The translations under genes were made by a program, and so were the position numbers. The notes under the pieces are model-generated. The model did no database searches. It was not told where the DNA came from and saw only the letters and a list, made by a program, of their open reading frames with translations. A DNA stretch of 64,000 nucleotides from JAHRAW01 sp965249835 (GTDB lineage: Bacteria > Pseudomonadota > Gammaproteobacteria > Arenicellales > Poriferihabitantaceae). Positions within the stretch are counted from its first letter, which is position 1, and each line of letters starts with the position of its first letter. Shown here one piece after another: positions 35,199-44,328 of the stretch. Where the stretch lies: assembly GCA_965249835.1 (NCBI GenBank), contig CBDFMY010000003.1:1798001-1862000 (forward strand), read 5' to 3'.

Positions 35199-36050
35199 CT
35201 AACCAAATCTACCGGTGATATATCCTTCTGTCAACTGATGCACCGGGTTGGTGAATATCGCCTCGGTCGAGCCGATTTCCACCAGATAACCCAGATGAAA
35301 ATAAGCGGTGCGTTGGGACACCCGCGCCGCCTGTTGCATGGAATGGGTAACGATGCCGATGGAGTATTGCTGTTTCAACTCGTCAATCAACTCTTCGATG
35401 CGCGCGGTGGCGATGGGATCCAGTGCCGAACACGGCTCGTCCATCAAAATCACCTCCGGTGAAATGGCGATGGCACGGGCGATGCACAGCCGCTGCTGCT
35501 GGCCGCCGGATAGCCCGGTGCCGGGCTGATTGAGGCGATCCTTGACCTCCTCCCACAAGCCGGCACGCCGCAAACTGGATTCGACGATTTCATCAAGATC
35601 GGTGCGGTCGCGGTTGAGGCCATGCAGTTTGGGCCCATAGGCAACATTTTCATACACCGATTTGGGGAATGGATTGGGGGTTTGAAAAACCATACCGACG
35701 CGGGTGCGCAAATACACCACATCCATCGCCCGGGCGTGGATGTCATCGCCGTGCAGGGTAATCTCGCCAGTGACCTGACAGCCGTCGATGGTGTCATTCA
35801 TGCGATTGAAGCAGCGTAGCAGCGTGGATTTCCCGCAACCGGATGGCCCAATCATTGCCAATACCTGGTTTTTCGCCAAATCCAGGGACACATCAAAAAT
35901 CGCCTGTTTGTCGCCGTAGGATACATTGACATGGCGACAGCCCATCGCCGCGTCCTCCACGAAAGCGTTGCCGACGGTCTGCTCCACTGCCGCCGATGAC
36001 ACGATTGCCGCTTGGCTCGTAGTTTGAGAATTGTTATTTTTATTCAACAT
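35199..36050 (-). CDS. pstB: Phosphate ABC transporter ATP-binding protein PstB
   Basis: 283 residues; energises phosphate uptake through PstC/PstA. Walker A GPSGCGKST, ABC signature LSGGQQQR, Walker B VILMDEPCSALDP and the H-loop VTHSMQQA are all present, together with the PstB-specific CFNRMNDTI. The start MLNKNNNSQ at 36050 follows pstA by one base. The N-terminal 40 residues are longer and polar (NNNSQTTSQAAIV) compared with E. coli PstB. Confidence 0.96.
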   Translation of the reverse strand: MLNKNNNSQTTSQAAIVSSAAVEQTVGNAFVEDAAMGCRHVNVSYGDKQAIFDVSLDLAKNQVLAMIGPSGCGKSTLLRCFNRMNDTIDGCQVTGEITLHGDDIHARAMDVVYLRTRVGMVFQTPNPFPKSVYENVAYGPKLHGLNRDRTDLDEIVESSLRRAGLWEEVKDRLNQPGTGLSGGQQQRLCIARAIAISPEVILMDEPCSALDPIATARIEELIDELKQQYSIGIVTHSMQQAARVSQRTAYFHLGYLVEIGSTEAIFTNPVHQLTEGYITGRFG

Positions 36051-36051
36051 A

Positions 36052-37395
36052 TTACCATCTCTTCTCCACCTTGTTTCGTAGCAATGCAATCAAGCCGTTG
36101 ATGACCGCCAGCGCCGCCAGCAACACCAGAATCGCCGCCGAAGTACGCTCGACAAAAGCCCGCTCCGGGCTATCCGCCCACAAGTATATCTGCACCGGCA
36201 ACGCGGTGGCCGGGTCGGTGGGTGTGCCGGGAACATCCACCACAAAAGCCACCATACCAATCACCAGCAGCGGCGCGGTTTCTCCCAATGCCCGTGCCAG
36301 ACCGATGATGGCACCGGTCAACATTCCCGGCAATGCCAGCGGCAGGATGTGATGCACCACGGTTTGCACGTTTGATGCGCCTACCCCCAGTGCCGCCTGA
36401 CGGATACGCGGTGGCACCGCCGCCAATGCCGCACGGCTGGAAATGATAATAGTGGGCAGGGTCATCAGCGCCAGCACCATCCCCCCTACCAACGGCGCCG
36501 AGCGCGGCATTCCGAAAAAATTGATGAGCACCGCCAGCCCCAGTAGCCCGAAGATGATGGACGGCACCGCGGCCAGGTTGTTGATGTTCACTTCCACCAG
36601 ATCCACGAGTTTGCCGAATTTGTTTCTTGGTGGCGCGAACTCCTCGAGATAGATCGCCGCTGCGACACCCACCGGCAACGCCAGTAGCATGGTAACGATC
36701 AGCGTGAATACCGAGCCCATAACCGCACCGAGAATGCCCGCTTCTTCGGCATTGCGCGAATCCCCGGCGGTGAAAAACGGCTGGTTGAAGCGTTTTTCGA
36801 TGCGCCCGTCGGCGGTTAGTTGATCGACCCAGGCGATGGACTGGTCGGATAATCGGCGGCGGTTTTCGGGTTGCTCGCGGTCAATGTAGCCTTTCATGAG
36901 CATGTCCACCTCATCGTCCGCAGGCAACCACAATCGCTGAGTCGTGCCGATTAGTTCGGGCGCATCCAGCACCGAGTCGCGCAACACGTATTCGGCGCCG
37001 TCGCTAATCAATCGATACAAGCGTTTTTTGTCCTTACGGCTGGTCACTTCCACGCCATTCGCCCCAATGGCCCCAATTGCCTGGTGCAACGCCGCTTTGA
37101 TTAGCCTGCGATAAGGCGCACTAGAGATTGCCTGCCGCTCAAGCGGTTGAGTAGTGCCACCAAACATCTCCGCATCCAAGACGATATCAAGGGCGATGTA
37201 GGTCTGGGAAAACGCGCCGGATGCCTTATACACGGCCACCCCCAGCAACCACACCAAAAACAGCACGCCCACGATAATCGCCGCCGCGCCCATTCGGCGA
37301 AAGCGTCGTTCGCGACGATAGCGCACGCGAATGCCCTCGCGCAGTCGTTGTTGTGGCGCGTGGTTCATTGGGCCAGTCTCATCGGCAGGCATCAT
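36052..37395 (-). CDS. pstA: Phosphate ABC transporter permease PstA
   Basis: 447 residues. The N-terminus has one transmembrane helix (about 37-57) and a long periplasmic insert of about 180 residues (DUF3333-like), then five helices with the permease EAA loop (ASNVQTVVHHILPLALPGMLTGAI). This long form of PstA is common in proteobacteria outside the enterics. Its ATGATG start overlaps the pstC stop (TGA), so translation is coupled. Confidence 0.93.
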   Translation of the reverse strand: MMPADETGPMNHAPQQRLREGIRVRYRRERRFRRMGAAAIIVGVLFLVWLLGVAVYKASGAFSQTYIALDIVLDAEMFGGTTQPLERQAISSAPYRRLIKAALHQAIGAIGANGVEVTSRKDKKRLYRLISDGAEYVLRDSVLDAPELIGTTQRLWLPADDEVDMLMKGYIDREQPENRRRLSDQSIAWVDQLTADGRIEKRFNQPFFTAGDSRNAEEAGILGAVMGSVFTLIVTMLLALPVGVAAAIYLEEFAPPRNKFGKLVDLVEVNINNLAAVPSIIFGLLGLAVLINFFGMPRSAPLVGGMVLALMTLPTIIISSRAALAAVPPRIRQAALGVGASNVQTVVHHILPLALPGMLTGAIIGLARALGETAPLLVIGMVAFVVDVPGTPTDPATALPVQIYLWADSPERAFVERTSAAILVLLAALAVINGLIALLRNKVEKRW

Positions 37396-38396
37396 TCGTA
37401 TTGCTCGCGATACTTGCGTGCCACGCGCAGGGCAATGATGTTCAGAATTAAGGTAATCACGAACAGCATCAAACCGAGCGCAAACGCGGCCAATGTTTTG
37501 GGGCTGTCAAAAGCCTGATCGCCCACCAGCAGGGTCACGATTTGCACCGTAACCGTGGTCACCGATTGCAATGGATTGGCGGTCAGGTTGGCCGCCAGCC
37601 CGGCCGCCATCACCACGATCATGGTCTCGCCGATGGCGCGCGAAGTGGCAAGCAAAATACTGCCGATGATGCCCGGCAAAGCCGCCGGCAACACCACGCG
37701 GCGGATGGTCTCTGAGCGCGTTGCGCCCAGCCCCAACGAGCCATCGCGCAGGGATTGCGGCACCGCGTTGATTACATCATCGGACAACGATGACACGAAC
37801 GGCAAAATCATGATGCCCATTACCAGCCCGGCCGCCAGCGCGCTTTCCGCGGCCGCTTCCAGCCCTAAAACCGCGGCACCATCGCGTACCAGCGGTGCTA
37901 CGGTCAGTGCGGCGAAAAATCCATACACCACGGTGGGGATGCCGGCAAGCATTTCCAGCACCGGCTTGCCCACGGCACGGATGCGGCGGGTTGCATATTC
38001 CGACAGGTAAATCGCCGACAGCAAACCGAGCGGCACCGCAATCAGCATGGCGATGGCGGTAATCAGCAAGGTGCCGGCGAACAAAGGCACAGCACCAAAC
38101 GCGCCGCTGGAACCCACTTGATCTTCGCGAATGGCGGTTTGCGGCGACCATTCCAGACCAAACAGAAACTCCCACAGCGGCACGATATTGAAAAAACGAA
38201 TGGCTTCAAAAAGAACCGATAGAACGATGCCGACCGTGGTGAAAATCGCCAGGCATGCGCATAGCAACAGGAAACCTTTGAACGCCCTTTCGATTCGATG
38301 GCGTGCCGTGCGCCGATGCCGTACCATGTGCATGGCTGCGAGCAACGCGGCCGGCAAGCCGATGAAAAACAGGCAGAGGATTGCGAGGGTGTTCAT
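37392..38396 (-). CDS. pstC: Phosphate ABC transporter permease PstC
   Basis: 334 residues, six to seven transmembrane helices and the EAA loop (GATRSETIRRVVLPAALPGIIGSI). Partner of PstA in the membrane channel. The start ATG 38396 (MNTLAILCLFF) is preferred over an upstream frame start at 38453, which would add polar residues before the first helix. Preceded by a 400-bp repeat-filled gap after pstS, so it may depend on its own promoter or on read-through. Confidence 0.93.
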   Translation of the reverse strand: MNTLAILCLFFIGLPAALLAAMHMVRHRRTARHRIERAFKGFLLLCACLAIFTTVGIVLSVLFEAIRFFNIVPLWEFLFGLEWSPQTAIREDQVGSSGAFGAVPLFAGTLLITAIAMLIAVPLGLLSAIYLSEYATRRIRAVGKPVLEMLAGIPTVVYGFFAALTVAPLVRDGAAVLGLEAAAESALAAGLVMGIMILPFVSSLSDDVINAVPQSLRDGSLGLGATRSETIRRVVLPAALPGIIGSILLATSRAIGETMIVVMAAGLAANLTANPLQSVTTVTVQIVTLLVGDQAFDSPKTLAAFALGLMLFVITLILNIIALRVARKYREQYE

Positions 38397-38794
38397 GTGG
38401 GGCGGTATTATGCTTGATGTGGTTGCCGCTTGTGCTTGCCTATTTGCCGCCATTCGTTGTGGTCGTTGTGGTCGTTGTGGTCGTTGTGCTGTGTAGTGTA
38501 GTGTTGCGCTGCGTCGCGTTGCTGCTTATCCGCTTAATGTAGGCGCGCTCCACCGCTCCTTGCGCGCCTTGCCTGACGAAACATAAACGGCGCACAATGT
38601 TTGTTCGTAATTAATGAGTCCGGTCAAATCAGACTTTTTATTCTCGTTTACTTTTGTCCTCTCAATTCACCATTACCTATCATTCGTCATCCTCGCCGGC
38701 AGGCGGGGATCCTAAAGTGGCGGCGCAAGCCGCCTGGTGAGTCTCGCTACGCGTGACAATACTAAGAGCCCGGCATAGTTGGACTTTTTCTCGG
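38397..38794. repeat. Repeat-filled gap between pstS and pstC (R2, R1, 9-bp microsatellite)
   Basis: Contains four tandem copies of the 9-mer CGTTGTGGT (38455-38490, last one imperfect), an inverted R2 copy (about 38491-38600, with GTTGCGCTGCGTCGCG and GCGCGCCTTGCCTGACG), and an R1 copy from 38600 to the pstS end (AATGAGTCCGGTCAAATCAGA, CATCCTCGCCGGCAGGCGGGG). No gene. Confidence 0.75.
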
Positions 38795-39895
38795 TTACTT
38801 TGGCGTTTCAAAAGGACTCATCGCCTTCCGATTCACCACCGCATCACGGAACAACACGCGTTCTGCTTCGGGCATGGGAATCAACCCGCGGTCGGTGAGA
38901 TAACCTTCATCCCCCCAGGTGTCCTGGTCGGTCAATTCATCCATAAACTCCGCCATGCCGGGAATCACACCGATGTGCGCGGCTTTGGCATACAGGTAAA
39001 GCGGTCGCGAGATCGGATAGGAACCATCCGAGATGTTGTCGAATTCCGGTGCCACATTTTCCACCAGCGAGCCTTGCACCACATCGCCGTTCTGGTCGAG
39101 GAAACTGAACCCGAAAATGCCCAGCGCGTTGGGATTGTTGACGAGTTTCTGCACAATCAAGTTGTCGTTCTCGCCAGTCTCTATGAACGCGCCGTCCTCG
39201 CGGATGTGATGACAGAGCACCTGGTAGGCATGTTTGTCGATTTTTTTCAACGCCGCAATCCGGGGAATCTGCTGGCACCCCCCTTCCATCGCCAACTCCA
39301 CAAACGCATCCCGCGTACCCGAAGTCGGCGGCGGACCAAACACTTCAATCTTGACCGCCGGCAACGCCGGATTAACCTCGGCCCAGATGCGATACGGATT
39401 TGCCACCATGCTCTCGCCGCCGTTGGGGTCGGGAACATCTTTTGCCAGCGCCAGAAAAATATCTTTGCGCGTCAGTGCTATGCGGGACGCGTCCCGACTG
39501 TTGGCAAGCACGATGCCGTCATAACCGATTTTGATCTCGATGATGTCGGTTACGCCGTTCTCCAGACAACGTTTGAACTCGGATTTTTTCATGCGCCGCG
39601 AGGAGTTGGTGAAGTCGGGATGGGCCGCGCCGACGCCGGCGCAAAACAATTTCATGCCGCCGCCGGAACCGGTGGATTCGATAATCGGCGTTTTGAAATT
39701 CGTCGACTTGCCGAATTTTTCGGCGGCCACCGTGGTAAAAGGATAGACCGTGGACGAGCCGACAATGTGGATGTTATTGCGCGCTTGCGCGGCGGCGGCG
39801 AATAGCAACGATGCGATTGCTGCGGCAAGGGTGATTCGTCGGGAGGCGGAGAAACAAGCAACCATTGCAGACATCTGCGGGTAAGTTTTGGGCAT
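38795..39895 (-). CDS. pstS: Phosphate-binding periplasmic protein PstS
   Basis: 366 residues with a signal peptide (ASRRITLAAAIASLLFAAAAQA, cleavage near residue 32-33). The mature part has IVGSSTVYPFTTVAAEKF and ESTGSGGG, the phosphate-binding loops of the PstS family, and PTSGTRDAF. It delivers phosphate to PstCAB. Start chosen at ATG 39895; ATG 39874 is also possible and neither has a clear binding site. The final residues (SPFETPK and stop) are encoded by the edge of an R1 repeat. No recognisable Pho box was found upstream. Confidence 0.92.
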   Translation of the reverse strand: MPKTYPQMSAMVACFSASRRITLAAAIASLLFAAAAQARNNIHIVGSSTVYPFTTVAAEKFGKSTNFKTPIIESTGSGGGMKLFCAGVGAAHPDFTNSSRRMKKSEFKRCLENGVTDIIEIKIGYDGIVLANSRDASRIALTRKDIFLALAKDVPDPNGGESMVANPYRIWAEVNPALPAVKIEVFGPPPTSGTRDAFVELAMEGGCQQIPRIAALKKIDKHAYQVLCHHIREDGAFIETGENDNLIVQKLVNNPNALGIFGFSFLDQNGDVVQGSLVENVAPEFDNISDGSYPISRPLYLYAKAAHIGVIPGMAEFMDELTDQDTWGDEGYLTDRGLIPMPEAERVLFRDAVVNRKAMSPFETPK

Positions 39896-39938
39896 GAAAA
39901 ATAGGGGCGCGAGTGTAGCAGTAACCGCGAGTTTGCCG

Positions 39939-40955
39939 TTAACTTCCAGTGCGTCGCCGAACAATCAGGATGCCGGCCGCGGCAATCATCGCCATACCTG
40001 CGATGGATTGCAGGTCGGGGATTTCGGCGAACAGCAAAAATCCCCACAGCAGGCTGAACACCAAATAGGTGTAATCGAAGGCGGCGATAATCGCCGAGGG
40101 TCCGCGCTGATAGGCGAAGGCACCGCAGATGTTGCCGATGACCACGGTGGCGGCGAGAGCGGCTATCACCAGCCATTGCGTGGTGCCGAGCAGCGTCCAG
40201 TTGCCGAATAAAAACGGGTTGGCTGCCGCCAGTTGATGCGGTTGCCAAATCAGCAACGCGACGCTGATGAGGGTGCCGACGAGGATGAACGACGCATTTT
40301 GCATCAACGCCAGAATTTTCGGATCTTCATTGCGGCACTTGGTGCGCGTCATGATCATCGCGCAAGCGAACATAATCGCCGAGAGTAGCGGCAACAGCGC
40401 ATACAAGTTGAAGTCCTCGGCCGCCGGACGGACGATGACCAAAACACCGGCGAATCCGAAACCGACCGCCAGCCAGGATTTCGCGCCGACTCGGTCGCCG
40501 GTGAACAGCGCGGAAAACAGCGTGATGAACAGCGGAATCGTATACAACACCGACGCCGCCACGGAAAACGTGACATGCGGCAACGCAGTGTAATAGATCG
40601 CCCACATCACCACCATCAAAAAACTCCGCAACAGCGTCCAGCCGATGGCAACCGGAATAAATGAACTCCTGCCGGCGGATAATTTGACCAGCACCACCAA
40701 TGCCGGTATCGCCAGCAGCGAGCGTAATACATAGATTTGCCACAGGGAAAAGTCGGCACTGACAAATTTCACCACGGCATCCCCGAACGACAGCACCAGC
40801 ACTGTCAGGACAATGGAGTAACAGGCAAGATGCAGGTTGTCGGCACGATGCGGATGCGGGCGCGCAAGTCGGTCGGCTTGGTTGTGGTTGGTAATATCCG
40901 TTTTCCGATTCAGGTTTGGGTGGCACGACGCAGTGTATCGGAAAAGTCGGCCCAT
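39939..40955 (-). CDS. DMT-superfamily transporter (EamA family)
   Basis: About 338 residues, ten predicted transmembrane helices in two EamA repeats (LVLSFGDAVVKFV...; GNICGAFAYQRGPSAIIAAFDYTYLVFSLLWGFLLF). Drug/metabolite exporters of this group move amino acids, purines or other small solutes; the substrate cannot be told. The N-terminus is uncertain: ATG 40955 and 40973 are both open, the latter inside a repeat edge (GAGAATGACGG), and about 40 residues precede the first helix. It runs in the same direction as pstS, about 45 bp before its start, possibly read through into the pst operon. Confidence 0.82.
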   Translation of the reverse strand: MGRLFRYTASCHPNLNRKTDITNHNQADRLARPHPHRADNLHLACYSIVLTVLVLSFGDAVVKFVSADFSLWQIYVLRSLLAIPALVVLVKLSAGRSSFIPVAIGWTLLRSFLMVVMWAIYYTALPHVTFSVAASVLYTIPLFITLFSALFTGDRVGAKSWLAVGFGFAGVLVIVRPAAEDFNLYALLPLLSAIMFACAMIMTRTKCRNEDPKILALMQNASFILVGTLISVALLIWQPHQLAAANPFLFGNWTLLGTTQWLVIAALAATVVIGNICGAFAYQRGPSAIIAAFDYTYLVFSLLWGFLLFAEIPDLQSIAGMAMIAAAGILIVRRRTGS

Positions 40956-41001
40956 CGCCCTCCCTGCCGTCATTCTCGCATCGAACGGCGCGGCTTCGCC
41001 G

Positions 41002-41130
41002 CCGCGATATTCTATACAGGAATGACGAGGCGGGAAGCGTGTTGTTCGGCTCTCGCATCCTGCACCGCCGAACTACCCACCGTCCCTGGCGATAAACTGG
41101 ATTGCCCGGCCAATAATAATATGGGCCGGG
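41002..41130 (+). repeat. R3 repeat copy 2
   Basis: Matches 32051-32178 nearly throughout: GATATTCTATACAGGAATGAC, GCGTGTTGTTCGGCTCTCGC, ATTGCCCGGCCAATAAT. Confidence 0.82.
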
Positions 41131-41423
41131 CAATGACAAATGATAGGTAACAGTGAACCGAGAGGACAAAGGCGCGTTGAGATGCCAATGGCACATTGAG
41201 AATAAGAAGTCCAACTACGCTGGACTTTTTCTCGGTTGCTTTTGGCGTCTCAAAAAAATCAATCCTGCCCGATTTACCATTGACCCCCAACCCGTCATCC
41301 TCGCCGGCAGGCGGGGATCCAGACGCGGCGTAGCCGCGAGCGGCGGCAAAGCCGCCGCTTTGAGCCACACTAAGGCGTACGACATTAAAACTTTTTCTCG
41401 GTTGCTTTTGGTGTCTCAAAAGG

Positions 41424-41516
41424 AATCACGGCCTGGAGATGTGGCTTGGATTATGACGGTATTAGTTACTCTCATCGTTTTTTAGTTCTGGGTTCTCGCC
41501 TTTGGCGAGAACAACT
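41424..41516 (+). repeat. R4 repeat copy 3
   Basis: AATCACGGCCTGGAGATGTGG, TTAGTTACTCTCATCG, and the GTTCTCGCC-TTT-GGCGAGAAC stem; same orientation as the other copies. Confidence 0.85.
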
Positions 41517-41724
41517 TGCCTGCCGGCGAGAATGACAATGAAAGGTAATGATGAATTGAGAGGGGTGACTTTCTTTGAGAAGCCAAAGGCACATTGAGAA
41601 AAAATCGCCGGGAGCGCCATGAATCGACTGGGCGCGAGCGAAGCGAGCCCGAAGGGCGCGTATCAGGGATGATACGCGCAAAAAAGCCCGGTTTGACCGG
41701 ACTCATTAATTACCAACAAACATT

Positions 41725-41978
41725 GCGCGCCGTATTTTCGTTGTCAAGCAAGGCGCGCGAGGAGCGAGGGAGTGAGCAATACATTAAGTATGTGAACGAC
41801 CGAGTGACGATGCGCAACACCGCATGGCGACGAAAAGACAAGCGCAACATTGCGCGCCGTATTTTCGTTGTCAAGCAAGGCGCGCGAGGAGCGCGGGAGT
41901 GAGCAATACATTAAGTATGTGAACGACCGAGTGACGATGCGCAACACCGCATGGCGACGAAAAGACAAGCGCAAAATT
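41725..41978 (+). repeat. R2 repeat, two perfect-length tandem copies (127-bp period)
   Basis: Copies start at 41725 and 41852 with GCGCGCCGTATTTTCGTTG and end GACGAAAAGACAAGCGCAA; they differ in only a few bases. Edges are partly complementary (GCGCGCCGTATTTTCGT against ACGAAAAGACAAGCGC), so each unit can fold into a long hairpin. Contains CATTAAGTATGTGAACGACC. Confidence 0.88.
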
Positions 41979-42150
41979 GCGCGTCGGCTTTATTTATTCA
42001 AATAGATGCCCGCTTGCGGCGAGGATGAGGAAAAACTGTCAGCGAATAAGTGAGCCTATACAATTGCCCGGCCCATATTATTATTGGCCGGGCAATCCAG
42101 TTATTAAACCGTTCGGCGTAGATAACTCCTTATAATCCAGACAACATTGT

Positions 42151-42262
42151 GCGTCGTTTATGTTTCGTCAGGCAAGGCGCGCAAGGAGCGCGCCTACATT
42201 AAGTAGGTAAGCGACAACGCGACGCAGCGCAACAAAGCACGGCGGAAAATAGGCAAGCGCAA
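42151..42262 (+). repeat. R2 repeat copy directly before the YbfF-like hydrolase gene
   Basis: GCGTCGTTTATGTTTCGTCAGG, TACATTAAGTAGGTAAGCGAC and GGAAAATAGGCAAGCGCAA; ends 5 bp before the hydrolase ATG, so it forms that gene's whole 5' leader. Confidence 0.78.
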
Positions 42263-42266
42263 TGAA

Positions 42267-43049
42267 ATGACTATAGCATTACATTTTCATCAATACGGCG
42301 ACTCCGCCGGCAAAGACGCTTCGCCACTGCTGATTCTGCATGGCCTGTTCGGTTCCGCTGCCAACTGGCGCAGCATCGCCAAACAACTTTCGGCATCTCG
42401 TGAAGTATTTTGTCTTGATTTGCGCAATCACGGCCGCTCGCCGTGGCATGACGAGATGGATTATTCCGCCATGGCCGCCGATGTGGCGCACTTCATCGCC
42501 AACCGGCAATTGCATCGCCCTGCTCTGCTCGGTCACAGCATGGGTGGAAAAATCGCCATGATGCTGGCGCAGAACCGCCTGCACGAATTATCGAAACTCA
42601 TAGTGGTGGACATCGCGCCTTGCTCTTACGACCCGAAGCGTCATGTGGCATTGATTGAAGCCATGCGTGCGCTTGACCTCACCGCCACCGACCGCCGGCA
42701 AATAGACGCGGCGTTGGCAAGGCAAATCCCCGACCCGGCTACGCGCCAATTCCTCGCGCAAAACCTGACGCGGGAGCGAGATGCCGGCTATCGCTGGCGG
42801 CTGAATCTGGCATCCATCCGCCGCAATATTGAAGGCCTGTCGGGCTATGAAAACGCGCAGGTGGCGATGCTCGATGTGCTATTTATCGCCGGTGCCGATT
42901 CCGATTATGTCCCGCTTGCCGCCCACGGCGCGGTTGTTGCTCGCTTTCCCAACGCGCGCATTGAGACCATGGAAAATGCCGGACATTGGTTGCATGCGCA
43001 GCACCCGACGCGATTGGTTTCCCTGTGCCACGCATTTCTCGCCGACTGA
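42267..43049 (+). CDS. Alpha/beta-fold hydrolase, YbfF-type esterase
   Basis: 260 residues. HGLFGSAANW holds the oxyanion loop, LGHSMGGKIAM the nucleophile elbow (Ser about 92), GADSDYV the acid and NAGHWLHAQHP the catalytic histidine (about 240). LDLRNHGRSPW is typical of YbfF, a short-chain acyl esterase of E. coli. The natural substrate is not known. An R2 repeat provides the leader, and no clear ribosome binding site is seen in front of ATG 42267. Confidence 0.87.
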   Translation: MTIALHFHQYGDSAGKDASPLLILHGLFGSAANWRSIAKQLSASREVFCLDLRNHGRSPWHDEMDYSAMAADVAHFIANRQLHRPALLGHSMGGKIAMMLAQNRLHELSKLIVVDIAPCSYDPKRHVALIEAMRALDLTATDRRQIDAALARQIPDPATRQFLAQNLTRERDAGYRWRLNLASIRRNIEGLSGYENAQVAMLDVLFIAGADSDYVPLAAHGAVVARFPNARIETMENAGHWLHAQHPTRLVSLCHAFLAD

Positions 43050-43173
43050 CTTGATTGAATTAATGTCGGGTTTTTGCCAGTGAGTTTTGCATTATGATGC
43101 AACCAGATTGAGTAGCATCACATGTGATTCACCGACGATGCATTCCCACTTTTACCAACCAGTGGCACAAAAA

Positions 43174-44328
43174 ATGACCAACCAAATGAAACGCGAAACC
43201 CAATGCGTACATGCCGGGCAGACGCCCGACCCCACCACCGGCGCGATCATCCCGCCGATTTATCAAACCGCGACATTTGTTTTGCCGGAAGTCGGCAGAG
43301 ACCTGGGGTTTGATTACACCCGCTCGTCCAACCCGACGCGGCAGGTGCTGGAAGAAAATCTCGCCGTGCTTGAAGGCGGCAAATACGGAGTCTGTTACGC
43401 CAGCGGCATGTCGGCGGTGGATGCGGTAATGAAACTGCTCCAAGCCGGCGACCATGTGATTTGCTCGGACGATGTCTACGGCGGCGTCTCCCGACATTTC
43501 AACCAGGTATTAACCAGTTACGGGCTGAAGTTCACCTACGTTGACAGCACCAACCCGTCAAATATCGCCCACGCTCTTCGTCCGGAAACCAAACTAATCT
43601 GGCTGGAGACGCCGTCCAATCCGCTGATCAAAATTACCGACCTTGCCGCGGTCGTCACAATCGGCAAGGAAACTGGCATCCCGGTGGGGGTGGATTCGAC
43701 TTTCGCCACGCCGATATTTTTACGCCCGCTGGAATTGGGCGCGGACATCGTTATGCACTCCACCACCAAATACCTGAGCGGGCACAATCAGATTATCGGC
43801 GGCGCGGTGGTGGTCAACGACCGTGCGATTTATGACCGCCTCAAGTTCATCCAAAAAACCATCGGCGCGGTCAACAGCCCGTTTGATGCGTGGCTGACCT
43901 TGCTCGGCATCAAAACCCTGCACCTGCGCATGTATCGCCATGACCAAACCGGTCTGCGCATCGCCCGCTTTCTGGAAGACCATCCGAAAATTGCGCGGGT
44001 CAGTTATCCCGGGCTCGAATCCCACCCCCAGCACGAAATCGCCAAACGGGAAATGAGCGGTTACGGCGGCATGTTGTCATTTGAATTGGAAGGCGGCATT
44101 CCGGCCGGCAAAGCGTTGATGAACAACGTCAAACTGTGCGCGCTGGCGGAAAGCCTCGGCTCGGTGGAAACCATGATCACCCACCCGGCTACGATGACCC
44201 ATGCCGATGTTCCGGCCAAAAAACGTAAAGCCCGTGGACTGACCGATGGCCTGGTGCGGTTGTCGGTGGGTATCGAAGACGCGGATGACATTGAACAGGA
44301 CCTGGCGCAGGCATTGGATAAGGGGTGA
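43174..44328 (+). CDS. PLP-dependent cystathionine gamma-synthase/lyase family protein
   Basis: 384 residues, Cys/Met metabolism PLP family. PLP-binding lysine in MHSTTKYLSGHNQ (about K201), substrate contacts in YTRSSNPTRQVLE and the C-terminal VRLSVGIEDADD. Members are cystathionine gamma-synthases (MetB), beta-lyases (MetC) or gamma-lyases; they interconvert cysteine, homocysteine and cystathionine and cannot be separated safely by eye. ATG 43174 is chosen for a typical N-terminus (MTNQMKRETQCVHAG); the frame is open to 43087. A second family member lies at 48538, so the two may split the transsulfuration and direct sulfhydrylation routes. Confidence 0.9.
   Translation: MTNQMKRETQCVHAGQTPDPTTGAIIPPIYQTATFVLPEVGRDLGFDYTRSSNPTRQVLEENLAVLEGGKYGVCYASGMSAVDAVMKLLQAGDHVICSDDVYGGVSRHFNQVLTSYGLKFTYVDSTNPSNIAHALRPETKLIWLETPSNPLIKITDLAAVVTIGKETGIPVGVDSTFATPIFLRPLELGADIVMHSTTKYLSGHNQIIGGAVVVNDRAIYDRLKFIQKTIGAVNSPFDAWLTLLGIKTLHLRMYRHDQTGLRIARFLEDHPKIARVSYPGLESHPQHEIAKREMSGYGGMLSFELEGGIPAGKALMNNVKLCALAESLGSVETMITHPATMTHADVPAKKRKARGLTDGLVRLSVGIEDADDIEQDLAQALDKG

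Larger units (their letters stand above)
40956..42266. repeat. 1.3-kb repeat block (R3, R1, R4, R2) between the DMT and hydrolase genes
   Basis: No gene supported. In order: R3 (41002-41130), R1 (41131-41345) including a bidirectional hairpin AAGTCCA/TGGACTT with flanking A and T runs at 41207-41230, R4 (41424-41516), inverted R1 composite (41517-41724), two R2 copies in tandem (41725-41978), an inverted piece of the 32.2-kb sequence (41979-42045), an inverted R3 fragment (42066-42106) and another R2 (42151-42262). Confidence 0.8.

Noticed and set aside
41725..42262. Insertion sequence made of R2 units.
   Set aside because: No transposase frame; the units are only 110-127 bp.
43050..43173. 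SAM-type riboswitch before the methionine genes (also checked 48445-48537).
   Set aside because: No conserved riboswitch core or following terminator could be recognised.
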